The position numbers were made by a program, and so were the translations under genes. A stretch of 64,000 nt of DNA from Ctenosaura bakeri (lineage: Eukaryota > Chordata > Lepidosauria > Squamata > Iguanidae). Shown here piece by piece: positions 21,820 through 32,231 of the stretch (its first letter is position 1; each line of letters starts with the position of its first letter). Location: contig CAOLHI010000396.1 in NCBI GenBank assembly GCA_948474755.1, positions 124,001-188,000 on the forward strand, in the 5' to 3' direction. A model generated the notes under the pieces. The model worked only from the letters and a program-made list of their open reading frames with translations, was not told the origin of the DNA and ran no database searches.

Positions 21820-22851
21820 ATGGAAGGAGAGGGAGCTGCTGTAGTCACCTGTAACACTTGTGGCATGTTCCTTTTCTTGCCACAAGAGGTTCTCGGATAC
21901 GCCTGCACCAAGTGCAAGCTGGTCACCTTCTTGGAGGAGAAGGTTCGCCAGCTGGAGGCACGAGTTTCTGATCTCCACCTTATCGGGGAAGGGGAGGAGT
22001 TTTTGGATAGGGTAGAGAAGACCTACCAGAACTCCAAATACACGGAGGAGCTGCCAGATCAGGAAGCCAGTACACAGCGCCAGGAAATGGAGGCTTGGGC
22101 AAATGTCACACGGAGGAGTAACAGGACCAGAAAGGTAACAGAGTCTCTTAACCTACACAATCGCTTTGATGTACTTGGACTTACAGACAAAGAGGAGCAC
22201 TACGCAGAGGGAACAGAATGTCAACAAGAAAGAATCCAACATCGGCAACAGGAACTAGATCAACGCTCCCAGCCTCAACAGAATGCTCAGGCAGTCCTAG
22301 TAAAACACGCTTATCGAGGAGCCCAGGGGAAGCCTCAGAAGAGGCGAGTTCTGGTTGTTGGGGACTCTTTGCTAAGAGGAACTGAAACAGAAATCTGCAA
22401 AACGGACAAGCTCAATCGAGAGGTCTGTTGTCTTCCTGGGGCCAGGATCAACCACATAACGGAGAGGCTAACCAGGCTAGTCAAACCCACTGACTATAAG
22501 CCCCTCATTTTGGTTCATGTCGGAACCAATAACACTGCGAGGAGCAGCTTAAACCACATTGCAAAGGACTACGAGCGTATGGGGACGAAGCTTAAGGACC
22601 TTGGTGTGCAGGTGGTCATTTCGTCTCTCCTCCCTGTTCAAGGATACGGCGCACGTAGGGAAAGGGCAATAGTAGAGGTCAATAACTGGCTCCACACATG
22701 GTGCCGCCAACAACGGTTTGGGTTTTTGGAACATGGCCTGAATTTCCATGAACATGGGCTTCTGGCGAGGGATGGGCTGCACCTCACAAAACTTGGCAGG
22801 AATGTTTTTGCAAACAGTCTTGCAAGGAAGATTAAGAGGTCTTTAAACTAA
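21820..22851 (+). CDS. CR1 ORF1 protein, zinc finger plus SGNH/GDSL esterase
   Basis: 343 residues, apparently intact. Residues 11-32 hold two CxxC pairs (C11, C14, C29, C32), the zinc-finger type of CR1 ORF1 proteins, followed by a short Glu/Lys/Leu coiled-coil-like stretch to about 50. A hydrophilic linker rich in Gln/Glu follows to about 170. From about 178 is an SGNH hydrolase-like esterase: block [10 protein letters not shown] with S183, block III GTNN at 235-238, block V DGLHL with D318 and H321, so the Ser/Asp/His triad is present. Family knowledge: ORF1 binds RNA, and the esterase's role in retrotransposition is unclear. The start ATG follows TTTCAAGG. It ends LTA-AAC-TAA, directly on a TTTAAAC heptamer. 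Its codon quality is unlike the intron around it because it is a mobile gene. Confidence 0.93.
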   Translation: MEGEGAAVVTCNTCGMFLFLPQEVLGYACTKCKLVTFLEEKVRQLEARVSDLHLIGEGEEFLDRVEKTYQNSKYTEELPDQEASTQRQEMEAWANVTRRSNRTRKVTESLNLHNRFDVLGLTDKEEHYAEGTECQQERIQHRQQELDQRSQPQQNAQAVLVKHAYRGAQGKPQKRRVLVVGDSLLRGTETEICKTDKLNREVCCLPGARINHITERLTRLVKPTDYKPLILVHVGTNNTARSSLNHIAKDYERMGTKLKDLGVQVVISSLLPVQGYGARRERAIVEVNNWLHTWCRQQRFGFLEHGLNFHEHGLLARDGLHLTKLGRNVFANSLARKIKRSLN

Positions 22852-24941
22852 GTTCCACTGGGGAGGGAGACAATATTATTCAGGGCAAGGACTCAGAGAA
22901 CACAGGGGGAAAAGGCCCAAATGATACTGGACAAGTAGTACAAGTGGCCAATGGCGGGAGGAGTAGAATCAATAGTACAGGACTTGCAGGAAGGGCCCAG
23001 GGACTTAAGTGTCTCTACACTAATGCAAGGAGTATGGGAAACAAGCAGGATGAGCTTGTACTCCTAGTACAAGAAAATAAATACGATTTGATAGGCATCA
23101 CTGAGACCTGGTGGGATGAGTCTCATGATTGGAATACAGGAATAGAGGGGTATAGCCTATTTTGTAAAAATAGACCAAACAAAAAAGGAGGAGGAGTAGC
23201 CTTGTATGTCAAGGATGTTTTCACCTGTGAAGAGATCCAGGACTTAAACCCAGAAAGCCAGGTCGAGAGCATTTGGGTAAGAATTAAGGCAGCGAGAAAC
23301 AATAGGGATATTCTGGTGGGGGTTTACTACAGACCTCCAACCCAGGCTGAGGACTTGGATGACGCCTTCCTCAACCAAATGACTGCACATTCAAAGAGGA
23401 GGGATACAGTAATAATAGGAGATTTCAATTACCCGGATATATGCTGGCAGTCAAACTCTGCCAAGACAGCAAGGTCCAGCAAGTTTCTTGCTTGTCTTGC
23501 AGACAACTTCATGGTCCAGAAGGTGGAAGAGGCCACAAGGGGATCAAATATTCTAGATCTGGTCTTGACCAACAGGGATGACCTTGTGAATGAGGTAGAA
23601 GTGGTTGGATCTTTAGGGGGGAGTGACCATGCCCTGTTGGAATTTAGCATTCAGTGGGAAGGAGAAGATAAGGGTAGCCAGACACTCATCTTAGATTTTA
23701 AAAAAGCGGACTTCTGTAAACTTAGGGAGCTGCTGGCTGGAATTCCGTGGTCAGGAATAGTTAAAGGGAAAGGAGTTCAGGAGGCATGGGAGTTCCTTAA
23801 AAAGGAGATACTGAAGGCACAGTCTAAAACAGTGTCAATAAGGAGGAAAAATGGAAGGCATCTGAAGAAACCAGAATGGTTGACTAAAGAACTCTCAGCT
23901 GAGCTAAGAGTTAAGAGAAACATGTATAGGAAATGGAAGAAGGGGGAAACCACCAAAGAAGAATTTAAGCAAGTAGCTAGGAGATGTAGGGAGGAAGTCA
24001 GAAAGGCTAAAGCACAGAACGAACTTAGGCTGGCCAGAGACATTAAAAACAATAAAAAGGGTTTTTTTAAATATGTCCGCAGCAAAAGGAAAAAGAAGGA
24101 GACAGTAGGGTCACTACGCAGAGAAGATGGCGAATTACTCGCAAGGGGGAGAGAAAAGGCAGAGCTACTTAACACCTTCTTTGCCTCCGTATTTTCCCAG
24201 AAGGATACAAGCACTCAACCTGGCGGTTGGGGAGCAGGGGAGGAAGCAGAGGAAATGAGGCACATAATAAGTAGAGAGGTGGTACAGGAATACCTGGCTG
24301 CATTGGATGAATTCAAGTCTCCAGGGCCAGATGAATTGCATTCTAGGATATTAAAAGAGCTGGCAGAGGTCATTTCGGAACCGCTTGCTATAATTTTTGA
24401 GAAATCTTGGAGGACAGGAGAAGTTCCAGCAGATTGGAAGAGAGCAAATGTTATCCCCATCTTCAAGAAGGGAAAAAAAGAGGACCCAAATAATTATCGC
24501 CCAGTCAGCCTGACATCAGTGCCTGGAAAGATCCTGGAGCAGATCATTCAGGAGTCAGTTTCTAATCACTTAGAAAGCAATGCGGTAATCATGAGAAGTC
24601 AACATGGATTTCTCAAAAATAAGTCATGCCAGACTAATCTTATCTCTTTTTATGATAGAGTTACTAGCTTGATAGATGAAGGGAATGCTGTGGATGTAGC
24701 ATATCTTGATTTCAGTAAGGCCTTTGACAAAGTTCCCTATAACATTCTTGCAACGAAGCTGGTAAAATGTGGGCTGGACAGGGCTACTGTTAGTTGGATT
24801 TGTATTTGGTTGACCGACCGAACTCAAAGGGTGATCACGAATGGCTGCTTTTCATCCTGGAGAGAAGTGACTAGCGGGGTGCCACAGGGTTCTGTCCTGG
24901 GCCCAGTGCTGTTCAATATTTTTTATCAACGACTTGGATGA
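22836..24941 (+). CDS. CR1 ORF2, endonuclease and N-terminal reverse transcriptase part
   Basis: The frame is open from 22836, and a GTG at 22944 is used here for residue numbering. It lies in -1 relative to ORF1 and overlaps the end of ORF1 by 16 nt. The APE-type endonuclease spans about residues 21-235: N27, E54 (GITETWW), YYRPP at 128-132, GDFN at 159-162, SDH at 227-229. A basic linker to about 420 precedes the RT, with NYRPVSLTS near 516, [10 protein letters not shown] near 588 and [10 protein letters not shown] near 646. No ATG lies upstream of the endonuclease; the first in-frame one, near 23034, would remove N27. An extra T in the run 24919-24924 throws the frame off just before the RT catalytic motif and the reading ends at 24941. 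Confidence 0.92.
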   Translation, partial: EVFKLSSTGEGDNIIQGKDSENTGGKGPNDTGQVVQVANGGRSRINSTGLAGRAQGLKCLYTNARSMGNKQDELVLLVQENKYDLIGITETWWDESHDWNTGIEGYSLFCKNRPNKKGGGVALYVKDVFTCEEIQDLNPESQVESIWVRIKAARNNRDILVGVYYRPPTQAEDLDDAFLNQMTAHSKRRDTVIIGDFNYPDICWQSNSAKTARSSKFLACLADNFMVQKVEEATRGSNILDLVLTNRDDLVNEVEVVGSLGGSDHALLEFSIQWEGEDKGSQTLILDFKKADFCKLRELLAGIPWSGIVKGKGVQEAWEFLKKEILKAQSKTVSIRRKNGRHLKKPEWLTKELSAELRVKRNMYRKWKKGETTKEEFKQVARRCREEVRKAKAQNELRLARDIKNNKKGFFKYVRSKRKKKETVGSLRREDGELLARGREKAELLNTFFASVFSQKDTSTQPGGWGAGEEAEEMRHIISREVVQEYLAALDEFKSPGPDELHSRILKELAEVISEPLAIIFEKSWRTGEVPADWKRANVIPIFKKGKKEDPNNYRPVSLTSVPGKILEQIIQESVSNHLESNAVIMRSQHGFLKNKSCQTNLISFYDRVTSLIDEGNAVDVAYLDFSKAFDKVPYNILATKLVKCGLDRATVSWICIWLTDRTQRVITNGCFSSWREVTSGVPQGSVLGPVLFNIFYQRLG
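22842..22848 (+). promoter_or_regulatory. TTTAAAC heptamer at ORF1 stop, candidate -1 frameshift site
   Basis: The ORF1 codons read TCT TTA AAC TAA, so T TTA AAC sits in the correct phase for tandem -1 slippage, and the frame entered (TTT AAA CTA ...) is exactly the ORF2 frame. TTTAAAC is an established slippery heptamer in other systems. I see no convincing downstream pseudoknot by eye. Confidence 0.45.
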
Positions 24942-25056
24942 AGGAATAGAGGGCATACTCATCACATTTGTAGATGACACCAAATTGGGAGGGGTTGATA
25001 ATACGCCAGAGGATAGGATCAAAATTCAAAATGACCTGGATAGATTGGAGAGCTGA
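24931..25056 (+). pseudogene. CR1 ORF2 middle piece, RT active site, +1 frame
   Basis: After the T insertion the RT continues in the next frame with FVDD at 24967-24978 (the aspartate pair of the catalytic motif; family members usually have FADD or YADD) and DTKLGG. A TGA at 25054-25056 replaces what is normally a tryptophan codon. Confidence 0.88.
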
Positions 25057-25070
25057 GCCAAGGTAACAAA

Positions 25071-25769
25071 ATGAAATTCAACAGAGAGAAGTGTAAGGTC
25101 CTACATTTAGGTAGAAAAAATGGAATACAGAAATATAGGGTGAGGGACATGTGGCTGGATAGCAGTACATGCGAAAGGGATCTAGGAGTCTTCATAGACC
25201 ACAAGCTGAACATGAGTCAGCAGTGTGATGCGGCAGCCAAGAAAGCCAATGCAATTCTCAGATGCATCAATAGGAGTATGGTGTCTAGATCGAGGGAGGT
25301 ACTGGTACCACTCTACTCTGCTTTGGTTAGACCCCATCTTGAATACTGTGTCCAGTTCTGGGCACCCCAATTCAAGAAGGATATTGACAAGCTGGAGCAA
25401 GTCCAGAGGAGGGCAACCAAAATGGTGAGAGGCCTGGAAGCCATGCCCTATGAGGATAGACTTAGAGAGCTGGGTATGTTTAGTCTGCAGAAGAGGAGGT
25501 TAAGAGGGGACATGATAGCCATGTTTAAATATTTGAAGGGATGCCACGTAGAGGAAGGAGGGGACTTGTTTTCTGCTGCTCCAGAGACCAGGACAAGGAG
25601 CAATGGATTCAAGCTGCAGGAAAGGAGATTCCACCTGAACCTCAGGAAGAACTTCCTGACGGTCAGGGCTGTCCGGCAGTGGAATCTGCTGCCTCGGAGT
25701 GTAGTGGAGGCTCCTTCCTTGGAGGTTTTTAAGCAGAGGCTTGATGGCCATCTGTCGGGATTGATTTGA
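25071..25769 (+). pseudogene. CR1 ORF2 C-terminal piece
   Basis: A one-base loss just before 25071 returns the reading to the original ORF2 frame, which then stays open for 232 codons: KFNREKCKVLHLG, YSALVRPHLEYC, and LRELGMFSLQKRRLRGDM, all characteristic of the CR1 RT thumb and C-terminal region. It ends with TGA 68 bp before the octamer tail. The start methionine is only an internal residue of ORF2. Confidence 0.9.
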
Positions 25770-25830
25770 GGGTGTTCCTGCATGGCAGGGGGTTGGACTG
25801 GATGGCCTGTGTGGTCTCTTCCAACTTTGA

Positions 25831-25852
25831 ATTTCTATGATTCTATGATTCT
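25831..25852 (+). repeat. CR1 3' terminal octamer repeats
   Basis: Two to three copies of ATTCTATG-type units (ATTTCTATGATTCTATG) end the CR1, the signal recognised by CR1 reverse transcriptase. Confidence 0.9.
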
Positions 25853-26038
25853 AAGACATCCCATCACAGGATTTTCTTGGCAAGATTTGTTCGGGGGAGG
25901 GGGTGCCTTTGCCTTCCTTTGAGGATGAGAGATTGTGGCTTGCCTGAGGTCACCCAAAAGGCTTCCATGGCTAAGTGGGAATGTGAGGCCTGAACTCTCG
26001 AGTCTGTAGTCTGCCGCTCAAACCACGCTGGCTTTCTG

Positions 26039-27039
26039 CAGAAAAGTTACAGATTAAAAAATTAGTGCTTTACTTTATATATTGTAAGCTGCATTAAAGG
26101 ATTCATACTGACTGACTGCTGGCTGTCAAGCGAAGTTTCAAGTATTGGTAGTAGTACAGATAACCATATACAGGTTACCTCACAGAATGTATCCTCTATA
26201 ACACCACAACCACCACCACTCCAAGTGCTTACTATTTTTCAGGGGAGACCCTGCCCTATGAATTTCCATTTGACATCAACATGGAGATGGACCTCCCTAG
26301 TGTGGCATCCAACTTGCCAAATGATCTCTCTTCCGAAATATGTGCTTTAGGCATTTATTTAAGACTTTTTTAAGGGAAAAAATGACTTTCTTCTACCCAT
26401 GAAAATTTTATTTATTTATTTATTTGAGACTTTTTTTAAAGAAAGAAATTGACTTTCTTCTACCCATGAGCTCTTTGGGATTATTTCATTATTTTGTGCT
26501 AGTGTTACTGTAAACCTCTTCACGAATTGTGTACATGAGCAGTGCTATGGAAATATATCTAATAATGCATATTCATGCATAGCAGATTGCCCCATAATGT
26601 GAACTTTGCCATTCTGCTGAAATTCAAAATACTTTTTTGGAAGTTTCACTGTATCATGCAGAAGCCCACCTGCTGTATCCCAGTCTGACTTCCCCCTTGG
26701 AAAGGACCTTCTGTTTAATTAAGTCCTAAAACTTGCAAATGTCCATTTAGCCAGTTCTTTTACATTCCAGACATTTTCTTTTTAGAATTTTTTTATAATT
26801 GCATTGGATTTTCTAAGCAAGTTTCCATCTCCATGTGTTTGAATTTGATAATGCAGGCAGATCTCTGTTCACATTGGGGTTGCATTTTTGGACTCCTAAT
26901 GTAAATTGATGCTCACATAAATGGGAGGAGTCCGTTCCACTGAGAGTCATTGGAGACAAGAGGGATATGTTCCAATGGAACTGAAGTAGCCATAAAGTTA
27001 ATGATTTCACTCAACCTGCCATCAGCTTTAAAGAGGCTG
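26039..27039. other. NKAIN2: Intron, no recognisable element
   Basis: A short near-duplicate is present: GAAAAAATGACTTTCTTCTACCCATGA-type sequence at about 26375-26402 and 26440-26468, around a (TTTA)n tract at 26406-26425. Otherwise unassigned. Confidence 0.45.
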
Positions 27040-27375
27040 GTGCTCCTCTCTCTCTCCTCTGTAGCTCTTGCTCCTGCCTCCATCTCTGAGCAGGTCTTTC
27101 CCTCTTGCCTCCTGCCACATCCTTCTTTGTATTCCTTGCTGCTGCTCTCCTCTTTCTTTCTTCTTCAACTCTTCCTCCCACTTCTCTCTCCTGGCAGCTT
27201 CTGCCCTCCCCCTTCCGATGTCCCTCTGTCTGTTCGTTGCCGCTGGTTCTGCTTTTCACCTTCCTCTCCTTCTTGCCCCATTCTTCCACTTTTATCTCCC
27301 CCACTCTGGCTTCTTACTCCACCCACGCCTTTGTCACTTGCTTATCCTTTGTCCTGCATCCTTCCAGGGTTCCTT
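27040..27375 (+). repeat. Polypyrimidine tract about 330 bp
   Basis: The plus strand is strongly C/T-rich (CTCTCTCTCCTCTGTAGCTC onward) with few purines. ORFs of 97-198 codons appear on both strands only because of this composition. No signal peptide, domain or conserved motif is present. Confidence 0.8.
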
Positions 27376-28225
27376 CATGTACTTCTTATGCTGGTGAAAC
27401 ACTCTCCCCACCCAGGTTTGTCCTACATTTGTAACATGGTAAATGTGGGCAATGCAAATCACAACTCAGCTGTATTGCAGTCGCTGTGTTCTCAACTGCC
27501 ACAATGGCATTTATATAATTTCCTTCCATACATTCTTATCTATTAGATCTGAGTATTCTAACTGTAAGAAGCTAACCTAGAGTGGCTGAACTAAGGTGAT
27601 AATATACTAGAAAAAAAATAAAGGACAAAAAGCTATATTGGATTATAGCAATCACTTGAAACCCAGCAATATGGTACTGCAAAGGCAACTGCTTTTGTAT
27701 GTTACTCCTCCTGATTTAAGGCAGTGGGAATTTTCTAAGTGTTTGTGTTTAAGAAAACAATATTTTCAGGCACCTAAAGCACTTCTGTGTAATGAGACCA
27801 GTTTTCATTTAAGTGCAGTGCTCTTAGCATGAGCGTTATCAAAATACAGACACAATCAAGACCATTTTTACTGACATTGTTCACATAATTGTAGTTATCT
27901 TATGATAACTTTTATGACACAGTCACCCACAAGGGATTGCTGATTCCTAATAACAACTAGCTCATGAATGAGAGCCACGCTAGCTGACTTTAAGCTTTCT
28001 GGAGCTTAGCTGTAGCTTTTTAGATATCATTGCATTACCGTTCCCATCAGAACCAGCCTGTACAGCCATGGTGAGGTGTCATAGGAGTTGCAGTCCAATA
28101 TCTGAAACAGATTTTGGAATTTTAGCTACAAAAAAATAGGTTCATTAATCATTAGTGAAGTCCAAAAATTAATTTGTTAGTCCTGATGTTAGTAATAAAA
28201 ATGTTCAATTTGTTTTATCAATCAT
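27376..28225. other. NKAIN2: Intron, no recognisable element
   Basis: Nothing assignable, apart from GTTCCCATCAGAACCAGCCT-like sequence near 28040 that resembles old MITE ends. Confidence 0.4.
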
Positions 28226-28227
28226 TA

Positions 28228-28613
28228 CAGTCAGCCCTCCACATTTGCGGGTTTCGTTTTTGCGGATTTGATTATTCATGGATTATTTGCTGTCACCTCT
28301 GCTGCCTCCCTGTGCCATTTTTAATAGGGGCTGCAAGCCTCATGAGACTGAGAAACTGTGAACAAGGCTTGTCAGTCCCTATTAAAAATGGTGTGGGGCA
28401 GCTGTGGAGGTGGCAGTAGGCCCCACCAGCCAGCCACTTCTGACTTGTGGAAGGAACCCTGGTGCCTCAAAGGAATCCACGGTACGTTGAATATGGTGAT
28501 CATACTTTTTTGTGTGTTAAATATGGTTTGGGAGGGCCTAGAGTTATTCATGTTTTTTTCACTTTCACGGGAGTCTTGTGCCCCTAACCCTAGCGAATGT
28601 AGAGGGATGACTG
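28228..28613 (+). mobile_element. Tigger/pogo-like MITE, TA target duplication
   Basis: Left end CAGTCAGCCCTCCACATTTG and right end CGAATGTAGAGGGATGACTG are inverted repeats. TA flanks both (28226-28227, 28614-28615). The interior (GATTTGATTATTCATGG, CACCTCTGCTGCCTCCC) is shared with 38663-39038, so these two form one subfamily. Confidence 0.88.
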
Positions 28614-28815
28614 TACATCATTCCTGCCTTTTAAAATGAATCATAGGCAGCATGTAAACCAGAGCTCCTGTTCTATGTGAAACCTCCTGAACTGAAGACC
28701 TGAGCTCATTTCATACTAGAACCTTCCCAGCAAAACCTCTAGATAGGTCCCAAACTGGAATCTCCAATGACTGATTGGAGATAAGTGCAGAAGAATAACA
28801 AGTCAGAACTCACTA

Positions 28816-29285
28816 CATTTGGCCTTCCACATTTTCGGATTTAACGTTCACGGATCTGATTACTTGTGATTTCTTCTAACTCTGCCCTCCCCCCAGTGCT
28901 TCTTTTCCAACTGAACCTGTCCTCTTAGCGGCTCTGTTCAGGCCACACAGCCTCTGATTCTCCTCCTGCTCTACCAGTTGCTGCCTCACTAGCTAAAGAT
29001 GTCTCACGGCCCAATTTCTCATCACCACAAACTCTCTCCTGCTGCCCCCCCACACTCATGGAAAGAGATGGACAACAGAGGAAGTACAGGGCCAACATGC
29101 TGGCCCACCCCCTTTCCCTCTCCTTTCGCTGACCTGGTTTGGACCCAGGGTGCCCGCTCTCCCCACCATGCCTCAGCTCCTTCGCATAGACACACACATG
29201 CACACACACATCTTGATATTTGTGGTTTTTCTGCTTTTGTGGAGGTCCTATGTCCCTAACTCTAGCAAATGTGGAGGGCCAACTG
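28816..29285 (+). mobile_element. Tigger/pogo-like MITE, second subfamily
   Basis: Ends CATTTGGCCTTCCACATTTT and CAAATGTGGAGGGCCAACTG with TA at 28814-28815 and 29286-29287. The interior differs from the neighbour at 28228 and matches 10495-10950 and 47091-47566 (GGCCAACATGCTGGCCCACC). Confidence 0.88.
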
Positions 29286-29502
29286 TATTCATAATGCCGC
29301 TGTAATGATCATGGCCTTTGCTAAGTCAAAAAGCAAAATGTGAAGTACTTTCTCTGCATTATTAAAAAAAATGTTATGTTAATACCATCTTGAATGATTT
29401 CTTTGCTCTAATAGCCCACCTCCGATATAAAACATGATGAAAACTCCAGTTATCTTTATTTACTATGACAACTTATGTTATGGTTCTTGATTAAATATTC
29501 CT

Positions 29503-29892
29503 CTATTGTTGCTTTTTATTTATACTGCTGCTGTTTACAGATGTGAACATTAAATCAGGCTGAAGGCTGCATGCAATTCCTTCACTGGGAATGTCCAAAA
29601 TTTTGTAAGAGGCAATTTCCCTCTCAAGCATTTTTTTGCCCAGGAATGACCTTTTCTCCAATAAGAAGTGACTTAGAAGTTGACACTTCCTGGTCCTTAG
29701 CTCTCCTAGCTCTAAAATGGCCCAAAATGTTTCATAAATGTGATGTATGAAATTGTCCCTCCCACATCTTCTAGGCCATGTTGTGAAGCATTGGGGCATA
29801 TAAATATTAAATTGATCCACCTTCTGGTTTACATCATTGTTGTCCCAGTAGTTTTGTGGCTTAATGTCACAAAACTTCCCAATAAGTGTCAT
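29503..29892 (-). other. Unassigned 129-codon minus-strand ORF
   Basis: It is the longest minus-strand ORF not explained by a recognised repeat or low complexity. Segments such as CFTTWPRRCGRDNFIHHIY and LRTRKCQLLSHFLLEKRSF show normal amino-acid variety, but I recognise no family. No promoter, splice or poly(A) context supports expression. It could be a decayed retroelement. Confidence 0.25.
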
Positions 29893-30712
29893 GTATCATC
29901 ATACAGGGAAGCAGGATTTTTGTTGTTGTTGTTCTAACCATTTCATTGACAGTATGATGACTTTTCATGACTATATAGTCTAAAATTATAATGTCTCTAA
30001 TATGAGACACATAATTTCAAGCAGATTTGTGGGTTTTTTAAAAAAACCATTTAACAAAAGAGTAGGTTGTATGTTTTCCTTCACAGAATATCTGCACCTT
30101 TTGAATGGCCTTCTTTTGTGTTTTTCTATAAAATACATGATACCTCTTGGGGGCTAGGACTGAAAACCCCAATTCTCTATTGTCATAAAGACAATTTTTA
30201 TTTCTGGCTCTTCTAATTTGTGTCATGATTACTGTAAAATAATGTAGTTCTCCAGTATTCCCAGAAAAAAAAGCTGGGAGGCAAAAAAAAAAAAAGTTGG
30301 GAGGAGCGAATGCATGGAAGATCTGTCATAAGATGTAGCTCTAATTAAAAGTAGGAAATGCCAGTGGGATTTGTTCATTGTCTTCTCTCAGAATTTCAGT
30401 GCTGAGTTTCCAAACTAAAAAATGATTAGTTTAAGCACGAAGCTGAAATGACACTGAATTGTCTGTAATCCAAAGACTACAGATACTTGAAATTTCTAAC
30501 ATCTACAGTATCCAAGAATTTGTAATGAGACTTTGTTTTAAGACAATTATATCTAATAGTCACAAGATACAAGGCAGCAAACTGGGGCTGTTGTAGAGTA
30601 GTTGGTTAAGCATGTAAATAACAATGTATGTTGCTTCTTGATGAATTCACTAAGGAGTCTCAGGTATCTAAGCTTTCTATCTGTCATGTGATGACAGTAG
30701 TCTTGGCCTCTG
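29893..30712. other. NKAIN2: Intron, no recognisable element
   Basis: AT-rich. Short repeated AAAAAGCTGGGAGG / AAAAAGTTGGGAGG near 30270-30305; nothing else assignable. Confidence 0.45.
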
Positions 30713-30729
30713 TGAGCCAGTGTGCTGTA

Positions 30730-30764
<35 letters not shown>

Positions 30765-30960
30765 AGCAAGACTTTGATAGACCAGGGTTCAAATCCTTGC
30801 TCTGACACTGAAATCCACTAGGTGATGTTGAGCAAGCCAGACTCTCTTGAGCTTAGAAGGCAATGGCAAACGTCCTCTGAACAAATCTTGCAAAGAAATC
30901 CTTTCAACGGGATTGCCGTAAATCAGAATCAACTTGAAGGTACATAACAACAGCAACAGC
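30713..30960 (+). mobile_element. Sauria-type SINE with internal (GT)n
   Basis: Head GAGCCAGTGTGCTGTAAGG runs straight into (GT)n at 30732-30761, then GACCAGGGTTCAAATCC (B box), CTAGGTGATGTTGAGCAAG and the tail AATCAACTTGAAGG plus ACAACAGCAACAG. The GT tract has grown where the head normally reads GTGTAGTGGTT. Confidence 0.85.
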
Positions 30961-32230
30961 CTTGATCTCCCTTGCAGGGGAAGAGAACTGGGGAAGTAAC
31001 CCTCTAAGGACCATTTTAATTAAAAAAAAAACCCACCTTTGCACACCTGATCCAATCAAGCAAGCAATCAGAGTCCATGCATTAATTAATTACTCTGTTT
31101 AATTAATGTTTATTTCTATCAGTACTTAATCACACACTGTTTCTTGTTTATGCAGGTTTAAAGATATAATTGTGCAAGGGCTTTTTTGGAGGAGCATGGT
31201 ATATTTCTGTAAGAAAGAATATGGTGGCCAGGAACCCAATCAGATAATTGTGCTGACAAAATTTCTTCTATCCATGTACTAAGAAGCTGGACTACCTCTC
31301 CAAATGCAGTCTCTTATATTCTCCCAAACTTATTTAGGATAGCTGGGAACCCTCTAGAGCAATTTGTAGAAAGGACCGTGGGGAGGAATGGAAGGGAAGA
31401 CTTTTCTGTCATCATCGTGCTGCAGCATCAGCAAGATTTAAAAATTGTGTCAGTTTTGTTCACAGTAGTTTATATTATTATTTCCTGATTCTAAGTGATA
31501 ATTAATCCCAGTTTTGATCATGTGAAGCAATGGAGCTTCATAACTCCTTGTTTGAAGTTGGCTTGTTTCAAAAATCTAGTTAAGATTGTCCACATTTTGC
31601 TGACTGAAGCAAAACAAGAACAGAAATGAGAATTGCACTAGAAAATAGGGCTGCCAGATCTCTGGCCATCTCCTGAACTATTTGGGAATCAGACTCTGCC
31701 CTGGACCACAGGTGAGGTCAGGAAAATCCAATTTAGAGAGCTGTATCTTCTTTAAGCTTTTTTTAAAAAAATCTTAATTGGACATGCTTCAGCTAACAGG
31801 CTAGGTATAGCAAAGTCTGTATGGTTAGCTGTTGGTCTTTGTCCTTGTCATCTCCTTTCCAACCAGAAACCAGCCTCCTTCTGCTGTATTCAAAGCATCA
31901 TGTGTGATTGGTTTGCTCTGGCTGCAGCAAACAAAAAGTGTTGTAACAGGAGGTGGGAAAGAATTTTAAAAAATAGTATTTGCAAATTAGGACTGTTTGT
32001 GTGTGTGCGTGTGTGCATGTATGCATGTGTGTGACTAGACTGGTCAAGAACCCTTAGTTTCTGCTCCTCTGAATTATGCTTTGCTCATTTCTGTTGTTTG
32101 CTTCAGCAATTGTATATGTGTAGGCAGGTGATTATTTCCCACTGGCATAATCCTGAATTTCTTTTTCAAATGAATTCAGTTTCATGTGCAGAACATCTGC
32201 AGACTTCATTTGTGGAAAGAAGAGGTTTTA
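30961..32230. other. NKAIN2: Intron, no recognisable element
   Basis: Contains short simple repeats: ATTAATTAATTA at 31081, (GT)n-like at 31999-32031. Otherwise unassigned. Confidence 0.45.
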
Positions 32231-32231
32231 G

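Larger units (their letters stand above)
21569..25850 (+). mobile_element. CR1 LINE, nearly full length, about 4.28 kb
   Basis: It contains a 250-bp 5' region, ORF1 (zinc finger plus SGNH esterase), ORF2 (endonuclease plus reverse transcriptase) and a short 3' UTR ending in tandem ATTCTATG-type octamers, the CR1 hallmark. CTAAGAC is found at 21562-21568 and 25851-25857, a 7-bp target-site duplication in the interrupted SINE. Most genomic CR1 copies are severely 5' truncated, so this is an unusually complete one. ORF1 is intact and ORF2 has only three lesions, so insertion looks recent on the scale of this intron. Confidence 0.95.
21511..26038 (-). mobile_element. Sauria-type SINE split by a CR1 LINE
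   Basis: The SINE tail lies at 21511-21568 (complement of its RTE-like end: GTCATTTCTGACTTATGATG). The rest resumes at 25858 with ATCACAGGATTTTCTTGGCA and runs through the body and tRNA-like head to ACCACGCTGGCTTTC near 26038. The break falls inside the CTAAG of the SINE and CTAAGAC is duplicated. Confidence 0.9.

Noticed and set aside
23777..24214. 145-codon minus-strand hydrophobic ORF
   Set aside because: It is the antisense shadow of the basic linker of CR1 ORF2.
26950..27546. 198-codon ORF rich in Leu, Pro and Ser
   Set aside because: It is produced by the polypyrimidine tract. Similar long ORFs occur in other frames and on the other strand, and no domain is visible.
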